Positions 20,080-32,389 of a DNA stretch of 64,000 nt are shown here, piece by piece. The position numbers and the translations under genes are program-made. Source of the DNA: Beroe forskalii (taxonomy: Eukaryota; Ctenophora; Nuda; Beroida; Beroidae); NCBI GenBank assembly GCA_011033025.1, contig WFMF01000009.1, positions 1,240,001 through 1,304,000 on the forward strand. Direction: 5' to 3'. Below the pieces are notes generated by a model that was given only the letters and a program-made list of their open reading frames with translations, did no database searches and was not told the DNA's origin. Each line of letters starts with the position of its first letter. Position 1 is the first letter of the stretch.

Positions 20080-20210
20080 CGAGTAACGCGTACACAGGAA
20101 CACCGTAAGAAAAAACCGCGCACGTTTTCAATTTCGTCCGAGAAATGTCCACGTTTTTGTCCACGTTTTCTCGCCGAGAAAACGCGGTACAGGAACATCG
20201 CTGTTAGCGG
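20080..20210. repeat. Second member of the 18,750 family, opposite orientation
   Basis: 'acacaggaacaccgtaagaaaaaaccgcg' to 'gaaaacgcggtacaggaacatcgctgt'. Its ends are inverse to one another (GGAACACCGT... against ...ACAGGAACATCG only in part). It is shorter than the 18,750 copy. Confidence 0.6.
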
Positions 20211-20229
20211 ATATTTCCATATTATTTAA

Positions 20230-22080
20230 CTAATTAACTTTTATCAACCCCTAGAGGTAACATATGAAGATACAGTGAAATGCGTGGGAATTCGTACTAG
20301 AGTAATAGTGATGTTACTGTGGGAAACGTTTTACATAATATAGTGTTTAGTTCTTCCCTTTATACCTATTAACTTCGTTTAATAGGTAAAAAGGTTCCCT
20401 TTATGCCTATTAACTAGGCCTGAAGTTCGGTAGATACTTATTAAATTATATGAGGGTTGCATGAGTGAAAGAAGGGAGCTCATAAACGTTTCCCACTTTG
20501 TCCACTGGTCTAAATTCCTAAAGTTGTTGGTTTAACGCCAGTCTGGAGGTATGCCGCTAAACTTTCGTCTAAGGGTTCCCTTCATAGGTCTACACTCTAC
20601 ACTTACAGCAGCTTAATTCTGACACTGTTAGTCACATGTATGATATGACATTATGGGAATCTATTAAGAGAATTACCAGCGATTTTAAGTTAGTAAATTA
20701 CAGTTTTCTGTGGGTAGAACATGGATTAATCTATCAGGTTTCAAAATAAAGGTTAAATTTATCTGACAGTCGGCACTCGGCACTGTAGTATCAATAATAA
20801 GCAGAAATGAACTGAACAAGAATCGCGGAGGTTAATAATGAAATTATAAGCCGCAAGGCCTGTGAGAAGAAATCTTGTAAGGCAGGAAGAAATCTTGTGA
20901 GAATAAATCTACAAGGCTTACGCAGCGAAAGCAACCACTACAATGAATCTAAGAACCCATGGCCCCATGGGGTATGTTTATATTTCCTTTTGCTTCTCTG
21001 AATAAACTCTTTGATCTTTTGAAGACAATTTAATTTGAATATTTTGTGAGACATTGCTTTATTACAAAATTACCTAGAGACTTATTTCAGCAATCTCAGA
21101 TAAGATTTAGGATAAGATGCTACCATGCTAAAGAGATAATGCTTTGGTAAAGCTATCCAGGCGAGGATACTTTCGTGCAATTAACAAATTGCCAAGATTA
21201 CCACGTATGCCTAGTACTGAGAAAGCTTATGGTCCAACTTAAATCATAAAATAACGTTTATCTTGTTCAACAAGAATAATTGCTGGTTTAAAAGGTTATT
21301 AATTTGTAGTTTTGAGTCATGAAAATAGCAGACTACAGATTATTGTGGCAGGGCTTGGTTGGTATAACAACTCTGATTATTTTAACCTCTAAAAGAAAGG
21401 GCAGCTCGAAAGAAATGGTTGAGGTACGAATTCTCGAGATGGGATAATCCACTTCAAGTAGAAACAAAATATGTCTGAAATATTTAACTTCATTGCAAAC
21501 AACGTTCTTTTTCATACGCTCACAAGACAACAAGATATATATAAGCTCATGTCATCGCTTTGTGAAGGAAGATGAAATAGACTTGGATTACAGTGATGAA
21601 TTTTAATTGGTTGTTTGGAGTTATTAGGGTTAGAATACAAGTAAAAGTTTTAGTGTAAATTTAGAAAACAAATAGAGGTGAAGACAGTCGATTCATTTAG
21701 CAAAAGTCTTATTTATGTTTTCGTTGAAGATGAATAAGATACCGCTTTGTTAGCTGCCTATTTATAGACACCTGCAGTACCATAGAAGGCTTAGAGAGTT
21801 AAGGATTACCAGTTTGAACTGCTAGATTGCATGGCTAAGAATAGCTGGCGCAAATTTTGGATTTTTGGGGTGATAAGATTGAGTTTGATCGCATGAATCT
21901 TTGAATCCGAGTCCATTCCTTCAATGGAGTTATTTATTCCACATTGCTTCAAAAGATGAATCAGACAGGTAAAAATAGATAGCAAAAGTTGTGCCAGTGT
22001 ATCATTCGTTATCAGTTTTATCTGCTGGCTGAACTCCAGATAAGCTCGATACCGCGCGAGGCGATGTTTTACGCGACATG
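20230..22080. other. Intergenic, no supported gene
   Basis: AT-rich. There is one short duplication, 'ccctttatacctattaact' and 'ccctttatgcctattaact', at about 20,357 and 20,397. ORFs of 66-100 codons on the minus strand have no recognisable features; the one at 21,806-22,108 enters the satellite. Confidence 0.4.
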
Positions 22081-22083
22081 GGA

Positions 22084-25000
22084 CAAAAAAGGGACAAAAA
22101 AGGGACAAATGTCGCCTGAGGCGACATGGGATTTTTAGGCCTCAAATGTGCTTGATATGAGTTTCTATGGTTAGATATATTGTTTAAGAGTTGCCAGGCC
22201 ATCATAGGAGCCACGCCCAACCTTGAGCCACGCCCAAAAATCCCATCTTTCCTGCCAATATGGTGGCCAAAAAGGGACAAGTTTGGACATGCGATTTCAG
22301 CCGAAAAATCACTCCAAATCATTTTATTTCGATCACAAAAGTTAATTTAGGGTTCCTAGACACTAAATCAACCATTCCCAGCCCGTGGCCACGACCAGAT
22401 TCCACGCCCCATAAATGCGCGAAATGTCGCAAGCTGGGTGGCAAAAAAGGGACAAATGTCGCCTGAGGCGATCTTTCCCTGCCGCATGGGATTTTTAGGC
22501 TCAAATGTGCTTGATATGAGTTTCTATGGTTAGATATCATGTTTAAGAGTTGCCAGGCCATCATAGGAGCTGGCCGCCCAACCTTGAGCCACGCCCAAAA
22601 TCCCATCTTTCCTGCCAATATGGTGGCCAAAAGGGACAAGTTTGGACATGCGATTTCAGCCGAAAAATCACTCCAAATCATTTTATTTCAGCCGAAAAAT
22701 CACACCAAATCATTTTAAATTTCAAAAATCACAATGTCGCCTGAGGCGACATTAGTTTAGGCCTGTAGCGATATGAGTTTCTATGGTTAGATATCATGTT
22801 TAAGAGTTGCCAACCATTCCCAACCTTGAGCCACGCCCAAAAATCCCATCTTTCCTGCCGGGCCAAAAGGGACAAAGTTTGGACATGCGATTTCAGCCGA
22901 AAAATCACTCCAAATCATTTTATTTCGATCACAAAAGTTAATTTAGGGTTCGTAGACACTAAATCAACCATTCCCAGCCCGTAGATTCCACGCCCCATAA
23001 ATGCGCGAAATGAGGCAAAAGGGACAAATGTCGAAAGAGGGATTTTAGGCCTCAAATGTGCTTGATATGAGTTTCTATGGTTAGATATCATGTTTAAGAG
23101 TTGCCAGGCCATCATAGGAGCCACGCCCAACCTTGAGCCACGCCCAAAAATCCCATCTTTCCTGCCAATATGGTGGCTTAAAAAGGGACAAGTTTGGACA
23201 TGCGATTTCAGCCGAAAAATCACTCCAAATCATTTTATTTCGATCACAAAAGTTAATTTAGGGTTCGTAGACACTAAATCAACCATTCCCAGCCCATGGA
23301 CACGCCCAGATTCCACGCCCCATAAATGCGCGAAATGTCGCAAGCTGGGTGGCAAAAAAGGGACAAATGTCGCCTGAGGCGACATGGGATTTTAGGCCTC
23401 AAATGCTTGATATGAGTTTCTATGGTTAGATATCATGTTTAAGAGTTGCCAGGCCATCATAGGAGCCACGCCCAACCTTGAGCCACGCCCAAAAATCCCA
23501 TCTTTCCTGCCAATATGGTGGCCAAAAAGGGACAAGTTTGGACATGCGATTTCAGCCGAAAAATCACTCCAAATCATTTTATTTCGATCACAAAAAGTTA
23601 ATTTAGGGTTCCTGAACACTAAATCAACCATTCCCAGCCCGTGGCCACGCCCAGATTCCACGCCCCATAAAATGCGCGAAATGTCAAAGCTGGGTGGCAA
23701 AAAGGGACAAATGTCGCCTGAGGCGACATGGGATTTTAGGCCTCAAATGTGCTTGATATGAGTTTCTATGGTTAGATATCATGTTTAAGAGTTGCCAGGC
23801 CATCATAGGAGCCACGCCCAACCTTGAGCCACGTCCAAAAATCCCATCTTTCCTGCCAATATGGTGGCCAAAAGGGACAAGTTTGGACATGCGATTTCAG
23901 CCGAAAAATCACTCCAAATCATTTTATTTCGATCAAAAAGTTAATTTAGGGTTCCTAGACACTAAATCAACCATTCCCAGCCCGTGGCCACGCCCAGATT
24001 CCACGCCCCATAAATGCGCGAAATGTCGCAAGCTGGGTGGCAAAAAATGGACAAATGTCGCCTGAGGCGACATGGGATTTTAGGCCTCAAATGTGCTTGA
24101 TATGAGTTTCTATGGTTAGATATCATGTTTAAGAGTTGCCAGGTCATCAGGAGCCACGCCCAACCTTGAGCCACGCCCAAAATCCCATCTTTCCTGCCAA
24201 TATATGGTGGCCAAAGGGACAAGTTTGGACATGCGATTTCAGCCCGAAATTCATGCCGAAAAATGGCAAAAGGGACAAAAATGCGCCTGGGGCGACATAC
24301 AGGCCTCAAATGTGCTTGATATGAGTTTCTATGGTTAGATATCGTTTAAGTTGCCAAAATCCATCTTTCCTGCCAGGTGGCCAAAGGGACAAGTTTGGAC
24401 ATGCGATTTCAGCCGAAAAAAATTTTATTTCGCGAAATTAATTTAGGGTTTGGACACTAAATCAACAATTCGCCCGTGGCGACATGATTCCACGCCCCAT
24501 AAATGCGAAATGTGAAGCTTGGGTGGCAAATGGTTAAATATCATGGGTTTAAGCCTCAAATGTGCCGATATGAGTTTCTATGGTTAGATATCATGTTTAA
24601 GAGTTGCCAGGCCACCTTGAGCCACGCCCAAAAAATCCCATCTTTCCTGCCAATATGGTGGCCAAAAGGGACAAGTTTGGACATGCGATTTCAGCCGAAA
24701 AATCACTCCAAATCATTTTATTTCGATCACAAAAGTTAATTTAGGGTTCCTAGACACTAAATCAACCATTCCCAGCCCGTGGCCACGCCCAGATTCCACG
24801 CCCCATAAATGCGCGAAATGTCGCAAGCTGGGTGGCAAAAGGGACAAATGTCGCCTGAGGCGACATGGGATTTTTAAGCCTCAAATGTGCTTGATATGAG
24901 TTTCTATGGTTAGATATCATGTTTAAGAGTTGCCAGGTCATCATAGGAGCCACGCCCAACCTTGAGCCACGCCCAAAATCCCATCTTTCCTGCCAATATG

Positions 25001-26840
25001 GTGGCCAAAAGGGACAAGTTTGGACATGCGATTTCAGCCGAAAAATCACTCCAAATCATTTTATTTCGATCACAAAGTTAATTTAGGGTTCGTAGACACT
25101 AAATCAACCATTCCCAGCCCGTGGCCACGCCCAGATTCCACGCCCCATAAATGCGCGAAATGTCGCAAGCTGGGTGGCAAAAGGTGGGACATATGTCGCC
25201 TGAGGCGACATGGGATGGATTTTAGGCCTCAAATGTGCTTGATATGAGTTTCTATGGTTAGATATCATGTTTAAGAGTTGCCAGGCCATCATAGGAGCCA
25301 CGCCCAACCTTGAGCCACGCCCAAAAATCCCATCTTCCTGCCAATATGGTGGCCAAAAAGGGACAAGTTTGGACATGCGATTTCAGAAAAATCACCCAAA
25401 TCATTTTTATTTCGATCACAAAAGTTAATTTAGGGTTCAGACACTAAATCAACCATTCCCAGCCCGTGGCCACGACCAGATTCCACGCCCGCGAAATAAA
25501 TGGGCGAAAAAGGGACAAATGTCGCCTGAGGCGACATGGGATTTTAGGCCTCAAATGTGCTTGATATGAGTTTCTATGGTTAGATATCATGTTTTAGAAG
25601 TTTAGAGTTGCCAGGCCATCATAGGAGCCACGCCCAACCTTGAGCCACGCCCAAAAATCCCATCTTTCCTGCCAATATGGTGGCCAAAAAGGGACAAGTT
25701 TGGACATGCGATTTCAGCCGAAAAATCACTCCAAATCATTTTATTTCGATCACAAAAGTTAATTTAGGGTTCCTAGACACTAAATCAACCATTCCCAGCC
25801 CGTGGCCACGACCAGATTCCACGCCCATAAATGCGCGAAATGTCACCAAGCTGGGTGGTAAAAAGGGACAAATGTCGCCTGAGGCGACATGGGATTTTAG
25901 GCCTCGTGCTTGATATGAGTTTCTATGGTTAGATATCATGTTTAAGAGTTGCCAGGCCATCATAGGAGCCACACGCCCAACCTTGAGCCACGCCCAAAAT
26001 CCCATCTTTCCTGCCAATATGGTGGCCAAAAGGGGGACAAGTTTGGACATGCGATTTCAGCCGAAAAATCACTCCAAATCATTTTATTTCGATCACAAAA
26101 GTTAATTTCAGGGTTCTAGACACTAAATCAACCATTCCCAGCCGGCCACGCCCAGATTCCACGCCCCATAAATGCGCGAAATGTCGCAAGCTGGGTGGCA
26201 AAAGGGACAAGGCGCCTGGGCGACATGGGACATTAGGCCTCAAATGTGCTTGATATGAGTTTCTATGGTTAGATATCATGTTTAAGAGTTGCCAGGCCAT
26301 CAGGAGCCACGCCCAACCTTGAGCCACGCCCAAAATCCCATCTTTCCTGCCAATATGGTGGCCGGGACAAGTTTGGACATGCGATTTCAGCCGAAAAATC
26401 ACTCCAAATCATTTTATTTCGATCACAAAAAGTTAATTTAGGGTTCATAGACACTAAATCAACCATTCCCCAGCCCGTGGACACTTTGGATTCCACGCCC
26501 ATTTGCCAAATGCAAGCTGGCGGGCAAAAGGTTTTTTGTCGCCTGAGGCGACATGGTGGACACAGGCCTCAAATGTGCTTGATATGAGTTTCTATGGTTA
26601 GATATCATGTTTAAGAGTTGCCAGGCCATCATAGGGCGCCACGCCCAACCTTTGGTACCCAAAATCCCATCTTTTCCTCAATATGAATCTGGCCAAAAGG
26701 ACAAGTTTGGACATGCGATTTCAGCCGATAAATCACTCCGTCATTTTATTTTGATCACAAAAGCTAATTTAGGGTTCTTAGACACTAAATCAACCATTCC
26801 CAGCCCATGTCTCCACTTGGCACTTGTCGCTTTTTTGCCA
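22084..26840 (+). repeat. Satellite array, ~345-bp unit, ~14 copies, forward orientation
   Basis: The unit contains the 15-bp palindrome GTCGCCTGAGGCGAC, then 'gggattttaggcctcaaatg', 'tatggttagatatcatg', two GCCACGCCCAACC/GCCACGCCCAAAA boxes, 'ggacatgcgatttcagccg' and 'gttaatttagggttc'. Palindromes at 22,111, 22,458, 23,369, 23,713 and 24,057 give spacings of about 340-347. Several units are truncated (near 22,736, 24,290-24,540 and 26,480). All ORFs of 60-120 codons here are satellite frames. Confidence 0.92.
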
Positions 26841-28403
26841 CCATATTAAGGGAAAAGGTTTTTGTCGTTGCTCAAGGTTGGGTGTGGACAGTTGCTCTTA
26901 TCATGGCTTGGCAACTCTTAAACGTGATACCTAACCATAATATCTCATATCAAGCACATTTGAGGCCGTAATCCCATGTCGCTTCAGGCGACATTTGTCC
27001 CTTTTGCCACCCAGCTTGCGACAAGTGCATTTATGGAATCTGGGCGTGGCCCCGGGTAGGGGATGGTTGGTTTAGTCTCTAGTAACCCTAAATTAACTTT
27101 TATGATCGAAATAAAATGATTTGGAGTGATTTATCGGCTGAAATCTCCATGTCCACACTTGTCCCTTTTTTGCCCCCAGATTTGCAGCAAAGATGGGATT
27201 TTTGGACGTGGCACAAGGTTGGGCGTGGCTCCTATGATGGCCTGGCAACTCTAAACATGTGCCACCAACTCATATGAAGCACATTTGAGGCTTAAATCCC
27301 ATGTCGCCTCAAACATTTGTCCCTTTTTTTGCCACCCAGCTTGCGAAATAAACGGAATCGTGGCCACGGGCGAACCCTAAATTAACTTTTTGTGATCGAA
27401 ATAAATGATTTGGAGTGACGGCTGAAATCGCATGTCCACTGTCCCTTTTGCCACCATATTGGCAGGAAAGATGGGATTTTAGGCGTGGCTCAAGGTTGGG
27501 CGTGGCTCCTAAGATGGCCTGGCAACTCTGGAAACATGATATTCAACCACATATCAAGCACATTTGAGGCCTAAAAATCCCATGTCGCCTCAGGCGACAT
27601 TTGTCCCTTTTTTGCCACCCAGCTTGCGACATTTCGCGCATTTCTGGGGCGTGGAATCTGGGCGTGGCCACGGGCTGGGAATGGTTAATTTAGTGTCTAG
27701 GAACCCTAAATTAACTTTTATGATCGAAATTAAATGATTTGGAGTGATTTATCGGCTGAAATCGCATGTCCACACTTGTCTCTTTTTGCCACCATATTGG
27801 CAGGAAAGATGGGGTTTTTGGGCGTGGCTCAAGGTTGGGCGTGGATCCTATGATGGCCTGGCAACTCTGAAACATGATATCTAACCATAGAAACTCATAT
27901 CAAGCACATTTGAGGCCTTAAATTCCCATGTCGCCTCAGGCGACATTTGTCCCTTTTTTTCCACCTAGCTTGCGACATTTCGCGCATTTATGGGGCGTGG
28001 AATATGGGCGTGGCCATTGGTTGGGGATGGTTGATTTAGTCTCCAGAAACCCTTAATTAACTTTTATGATCGAAATAAAATGTTTTGGATTGATTTATCC
28101 GCTGAAATCGCCATGTCCACACTTGTCCCTTTTTGCCACCATATTGGCAGGAAAGATGGGATTTTTGGGCGTGGCTCAAGGTTGGGCGTGGCGCTTATGA
28201 TGGCCTGTTAACTCTAAAACATGATATATAACCATAGAAACTCATATCAAGCACATTTGAGGCCTTAAAATCCCATGTCGCCTCAGGCGACATTTGTCCC
28301 TTTTTTGCCACCCAGCTTGCAACATTTCGCGCATTTCTGGGGCGTGGAATCTGGGCGTGGCCACGGGCTGGGAATGGTTGATTTAGTGTTTAGGAACCCT
28401 AAA
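26841..28403 (-). repeat. Same satellite, inverted orientation, first block
   Basis: From about 26,841 the reverse complement of the 345-bp unit runs on ('gttgctcaaggttggg...cgcctcaggcgac'). The switch point lies in a scrambled unit at about 26,800-26,860. Four to five units, more diverged than the forward block near the junction and better preserved towards 28,400. Confidence 0.9.
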
Positions 28404-28407
28404 TTAA

Positions 28408-30396
28408 AGGGGTAGTATACTATAGAATCGACTTCCAACAGCATGCAAAAAATTATGAATTTATGATTTCTCACACTTCACGTTTTAAAATGGTGAAATC
28501 CCCATGCCTCTACCTCAATTAGTTCGCGAGTTATTGCGGTTTATAGATTTCAGCGCGATGACGTCACTTGGGCAGGACAGGTTGCCGCGCAGCGTTACAA
28601 TACGTGAAATCTATGTGTTGGTGTGAATTCAAGGTGCTAAATCGGGTACAATTGTCGGGATTTTTGTTTTTCAGACAATTAGGTTTTAGATTGTATTTTC
28701 ACCGTTCGCTATTTGTATCTCTAGCTATTTTCTCTAGCCATGATAAGAATTGATATTGTCATGTCTTAGGACGATCATAATAAACTTTTGAGTAATAAAA
28801 GTACCTTTATCATCATTAGCAGCAGTTTAAAGATTTCCAAATAAACTATTTCGTCCATATGCAATATTACTGATGCAAACTACTAAATGCGACTACAGTA
28901 CTACTACTATAAAGCTATAATTTGGATACGGCGATTTGGATTCAGAATTTGTTGTTTAGTGTTTACTTTGTAATACTACTTTATTGGCTTAGAGCAGTTA
29001 GATAACCAATAGATCCATCTTTAAAGCATGTAAAAAACCTAGTACGATTATACAGAAGCATTTCCAGCTTTGAAGCCAGTGTACTCGTGTTTCATCAGGA
29101 TATTGCTGCCTGATATGCTGTACAACACAGGCGGTTACTATGTATCGGGTCATATGCACTGTAAAGTGACAATTTATCAGGAAAACAAAGAATTTGTAGC
29201 ACAAATGGCGATAGCCTTTATTGTCCACCTCTTTGCTCAAATATGATTTACTACCTTTACTGTATGTCAATCGTAATAATTTCAATATAGTCATTATGTC
29301 CGGGTTCTCTATCACATCAAGTTAAACTTTAGTCTCCGTAATACAATTTTTACCCTCTTTGTCCATAACACTATAGAAAGAGTCACTGTTACGACAACAG
29401 TTGTCATCATCAGGCCCGTGGACAGCTTCACATCGTGAAAAAGAACACCAATCCATCGGTAAACTGCCATCCTTGTTACTCTCACCAATGTAAGATATCT
29501 CATTCTCTGAACCGCCATTTTAGTTTCCATTTTCGTATCCAATGACAGAATAGAAGGTTTCTCATCACAATCATGGTCACTAATTTCTATATTTCTTGGT
29601 TCCAGGCTAGGATCACATAGCACAGACAACTCGTTGATACAAAACCTGTACTGTTTTTCTTGTGGCTGACTGAATTTGTTTCGTCTTCAAGTTCAACCTC
29701 ACTGTAGAAAACAATATCAAACCGCTAGAAAGCCGTGATAATTTGTTTCGTCCCATTCCTAATAATTTTCATGGACAGTCAATGTGCACAATGCTAGAGC
29801 TAACTCAGAGATATGCTTCATGAAAACGGATGTAGAGGATAGAAGTGCAACAGCAAACAAATTCTATTTAGGGTGTATAATCTATAACTTCAAGATTAAG
29901 AATTATTATCATACATTGGTGTCCTAAGAGAATCGTTTTTAAAACTCATTTGCAAGTATCGCAAGAATACATATCTTTACCAATTTTCTATTATTATTCG
30001 CAAATATTCATATTACTTCCAGTAGGTATATCCCTTTCTAATTTGTAATTCCCTATTTTAATTTCATCGTGACAGATCTTGTAATTGATAGCATGGACGT
30101 GGACTCAAGCAATTGCATGGATCATAGAAGGTAGAGAAGCACATAATTTATGCGATTGAAAATGCATGAGTAAAAAAGAGGTAGGTATAGGAGAATACAC
30201 TATATTTCACACAGCGCGCACAGCGTCAGCTGAGGTGAGCTGCCCGAGTGATGTAATCGCGCCAAAACATATAGGTGCGATATCTCGCGATTGGGAGTAA
30301 GTAGAAACATGGGGATTTCACTAAAATTATTTTCGCAGTACTGGTTAGTAAATTAGATCGTAAAAAGTGGTAGTTTTTCTGGAGTGTACTACCCCT
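28408..30396. mobile_element. 2-kb DNA transposon with TTAA target duplication
   Basis: The satellite unit is interrupted inside 'cctaaaTTAActttt'. TTAA is duplicated at 28404-28407 and 30397-30400. The ends are AGGGGTAGTATACT and AGTGTACTACCCCT, a 14-bp inverted repeat with one mismatch, extending imperfectly for about 150 bp ('gtgaaatccccatg' at both ends, then 'tgacgtcacttgggcag' against 'ctgcccgagtgatgtaatc'). TTAA duplication is typical of piggyBac-type elements. I cannot find a DDD transposase, so it is non-autonomous or too decayed to tell. Confidence 0.88.
28998..29700 (-). pseudogene. Frameshifted ORF inside the TTAA element, membrane-like, unidentified
   Basis: Two adjoining frames, 29629-29312 and 29315-28998, overlap by a few bases. 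The first can be extended upstream to about 29,680 without a stop. Together they look like one protein broken by a single shift. Hydrophobic stretches are LSTGLMMTTVVVTVTLSIVL and FVFLINCHFTVHM...YIVTACVV, with basic flanks. Two membrane-like segments in a row do not fit a transposase; a captured host membrane-protein fragment is possible. I do not recognise the family. Confidence 0.35.
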
Positions 30397-30400
30397 TTAA

Positions 30401-31970
30401 CTTTTGTGATCGAAATAAAATGATTTGGAGTGATTTATCGGCTGAAATCGCATGTCCACACTTGTCCCTTTTTTGCCACCATATTGGCAGGAAAGATGGG
30501 ATTTTTGGGCGTTGCTCAAGGTTGGGCGTGGCTCCTATGATGGCCTGGTAACTCTAAAACATGATATCTAACCAAAGAAACTCATATCAAGCACATTTGA
30601 GGCCTTAAAATCCCATGTCGCCTCAGGCGACATTTGTCCCTTTTTTGCCACCCAGCTTGCGACATTTTGCGCATTTATGGGGCGTGGAATCTGGGCGTGG
30701 CCACGGGCTGGGAATGGTTGATTTAGTATCTAGGAACCCTAAATTAACTTTTTTGATCAAAATAAAATGATTTGGAGTGATTTATCGGCTGAAATCGCAT
30801 GTCCACACTTGTCCCTTTTTTTGCCACCATATTGGCAGGAAAGATGGTATTTTGGGCGTGGCTCAAGGTTGGGCGTGGCTCCTATGATGGCCTGGCAACT
30901 CTAAAACATGATATCTAACCAAAAAACTCATATCAAGCACATTTGAGGCCTTAAAATCCCATGTCGCCTCAGGCGACATTTGTCCCTTGCCACAGCTTGC
31001 GACATTTCGCGCATTTATGGGGCGTGGAATCTGGCGTGGCCACGGGCTGGGAATGGTTGATTTAGTATCTAGGAACCCTAAATTAACTTTTTGATCGAAA
31101 TAAAATGATTTGGAGTGATTTATCGGCTGAAATCGCATGTCCACACTTGTCTCTTTTGCCACCATATTGGCAGGAAAGATGGGATTTTGGGCGTGGCTCA
31201 AGGTTGGGCGTGGCTCCTATGATGGCCTGGCAACTCTAAACTAAAACATGATATCTAACCATAGAAACTCATATCAAGCACATTTAAGGCCTTAAAATCC
31301 CATGTCGCCTCAGGCGACATTTGTCCCTTACCCCAGCTTGCGACATTTCGCGCATTTAGGGGGCGTGGAATCTGGGCGTGGCCACAGGCTGGAATGGTGA
31401 TTTAGTGTCTGAGACCTATTTAACTTTATTGATCGAAATAAAATGATTTGGAGTGATTTATCGGCTGAAATCGCATGTCCACACTGTCCCTTTTTGCCAC
31501 CATATTGGGGAAAGATGGGATTTTTGGGCGTGGCTCAAGGTTGGGCATGGCTCCTATGGCCTGGCAACTCTAAAACATGATATCTAACCATAGAAACTCA
31601 TATCAAGCACATTTGAGGCCTTAAAATCCCATGTCGCCTCAGGCGACATTTGTCCATTTTTGCCACCCAGCTTGCGACATTTCGCGCGATTTAGGGGCGT
31701 GGAATCTGGGCGTGGCACGGGCTGAAATGGTTGATTTAGTGTCTAGGAACCTGTTGCTTTTGTGATCGAAATAAAATGATTTGGAGTGATTTATCGGCTG
31801 AAAAATATCATCCACACTTTGTCCCTTTTGCCACCATATTGGCAGGAAGATGGGATTTTTGGGCGTGGCTCAAGGTTGGGCGTGGCTCCTATGATGGCCT
31901 GGCAACTCTAAAAATATGATATAACCATAGAAACTCATATCAAGCACATTTGAGGCCTTAAAAAGAGGAA
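30401..31970 (-). repeat. Same satellite, inverted orientation, second block
   Basis: Continues the interrupted unit directly after the TTAA duplication, for four to five more units. It ends in 'aagcacatttgaggcctta' at about 31,962, beyond which the sequence is unique ('aagaggaactgggtcccaag'). Confidence 0.9.
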
Positions 31971-32020
31971 CTGGGTCCCAAGTTTCCAATCCTCTGTTGA
32001 CTGACATCCACATTCATCTG

Positions 32021-32380
32021 TCAAGCATTGAGCTTCCATCGCAACTTAGAAAGTTTAGTGCATTCAATTTTATTACAAAACCACTTTGAATCACTGATAA
32101 TCTTGGTAATCTTAGGTGATAAGTTTGTCGATGCCTTCAACTTCAGCATATCAACGTTGAACTCGCAAAGTGAATTGTTTGGATCCTTTATGAGGAAACG
32201 ATGGTCGTTTAGGGCCTCTTTGAAATAACCACTGCCACTGATGTCATTCATTATTCGCGAGCAGGTAGCCTCTTCCTTGGGGAATGGTCCTACACCAAGG
32301 AAGTCATTTATATCGAGAAGCATATTATCTGCCATGATACATGTGAAAACAGCAGAAATCATAACAACCGTGAAAACCAT
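32021..32380 (-). CDS. Small secreted protein, 119 aa, unidentified
   Basis: ATG at 32380, stop at 32021. The N-terminus MVFTVVMISAVFTCIMA is a typical signal peptide (hydrophobic core, small residues before the likely cut). The remaining 100 residues are soluble, with four Cys in the mature part (ATCSRIM, SLCEFN, WFCNKIEC), enough for two disulfides. No domain is recognised. A CTTTGCAG sits just before the ATG, so an upstream non-coding or coding exon is possible and the Met may be internal. It lies 50 bases beyond the satellite edge. Moderate confidence that this is a real gene because the signal peptide and an even Cys count are unlikely by chance. Confidence 0.5.
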   Translation of the reverse strand: MVFTVVMISAVFTCIMADNMLLDINDFLGVGPFPKEEATCSRIMNDISGSGYFKEALNDHRFLIKDPNNSLCEFNVDMLKLKASTNLSPKITKIISDSKWFCNKIECTKLSKLRWKLNA

Positions 32381-32389
32381 AACTGCAAA

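Noticed and set aside
22110-26850. Many overlapping ORFs of 60-120 codons on both strands (for example 22319-22681, 23435-23761)
   Set aside because: They are frames of the 345-bp satellite, repeated with each monomer and broken at random points. No codon-level conservation is apparent.
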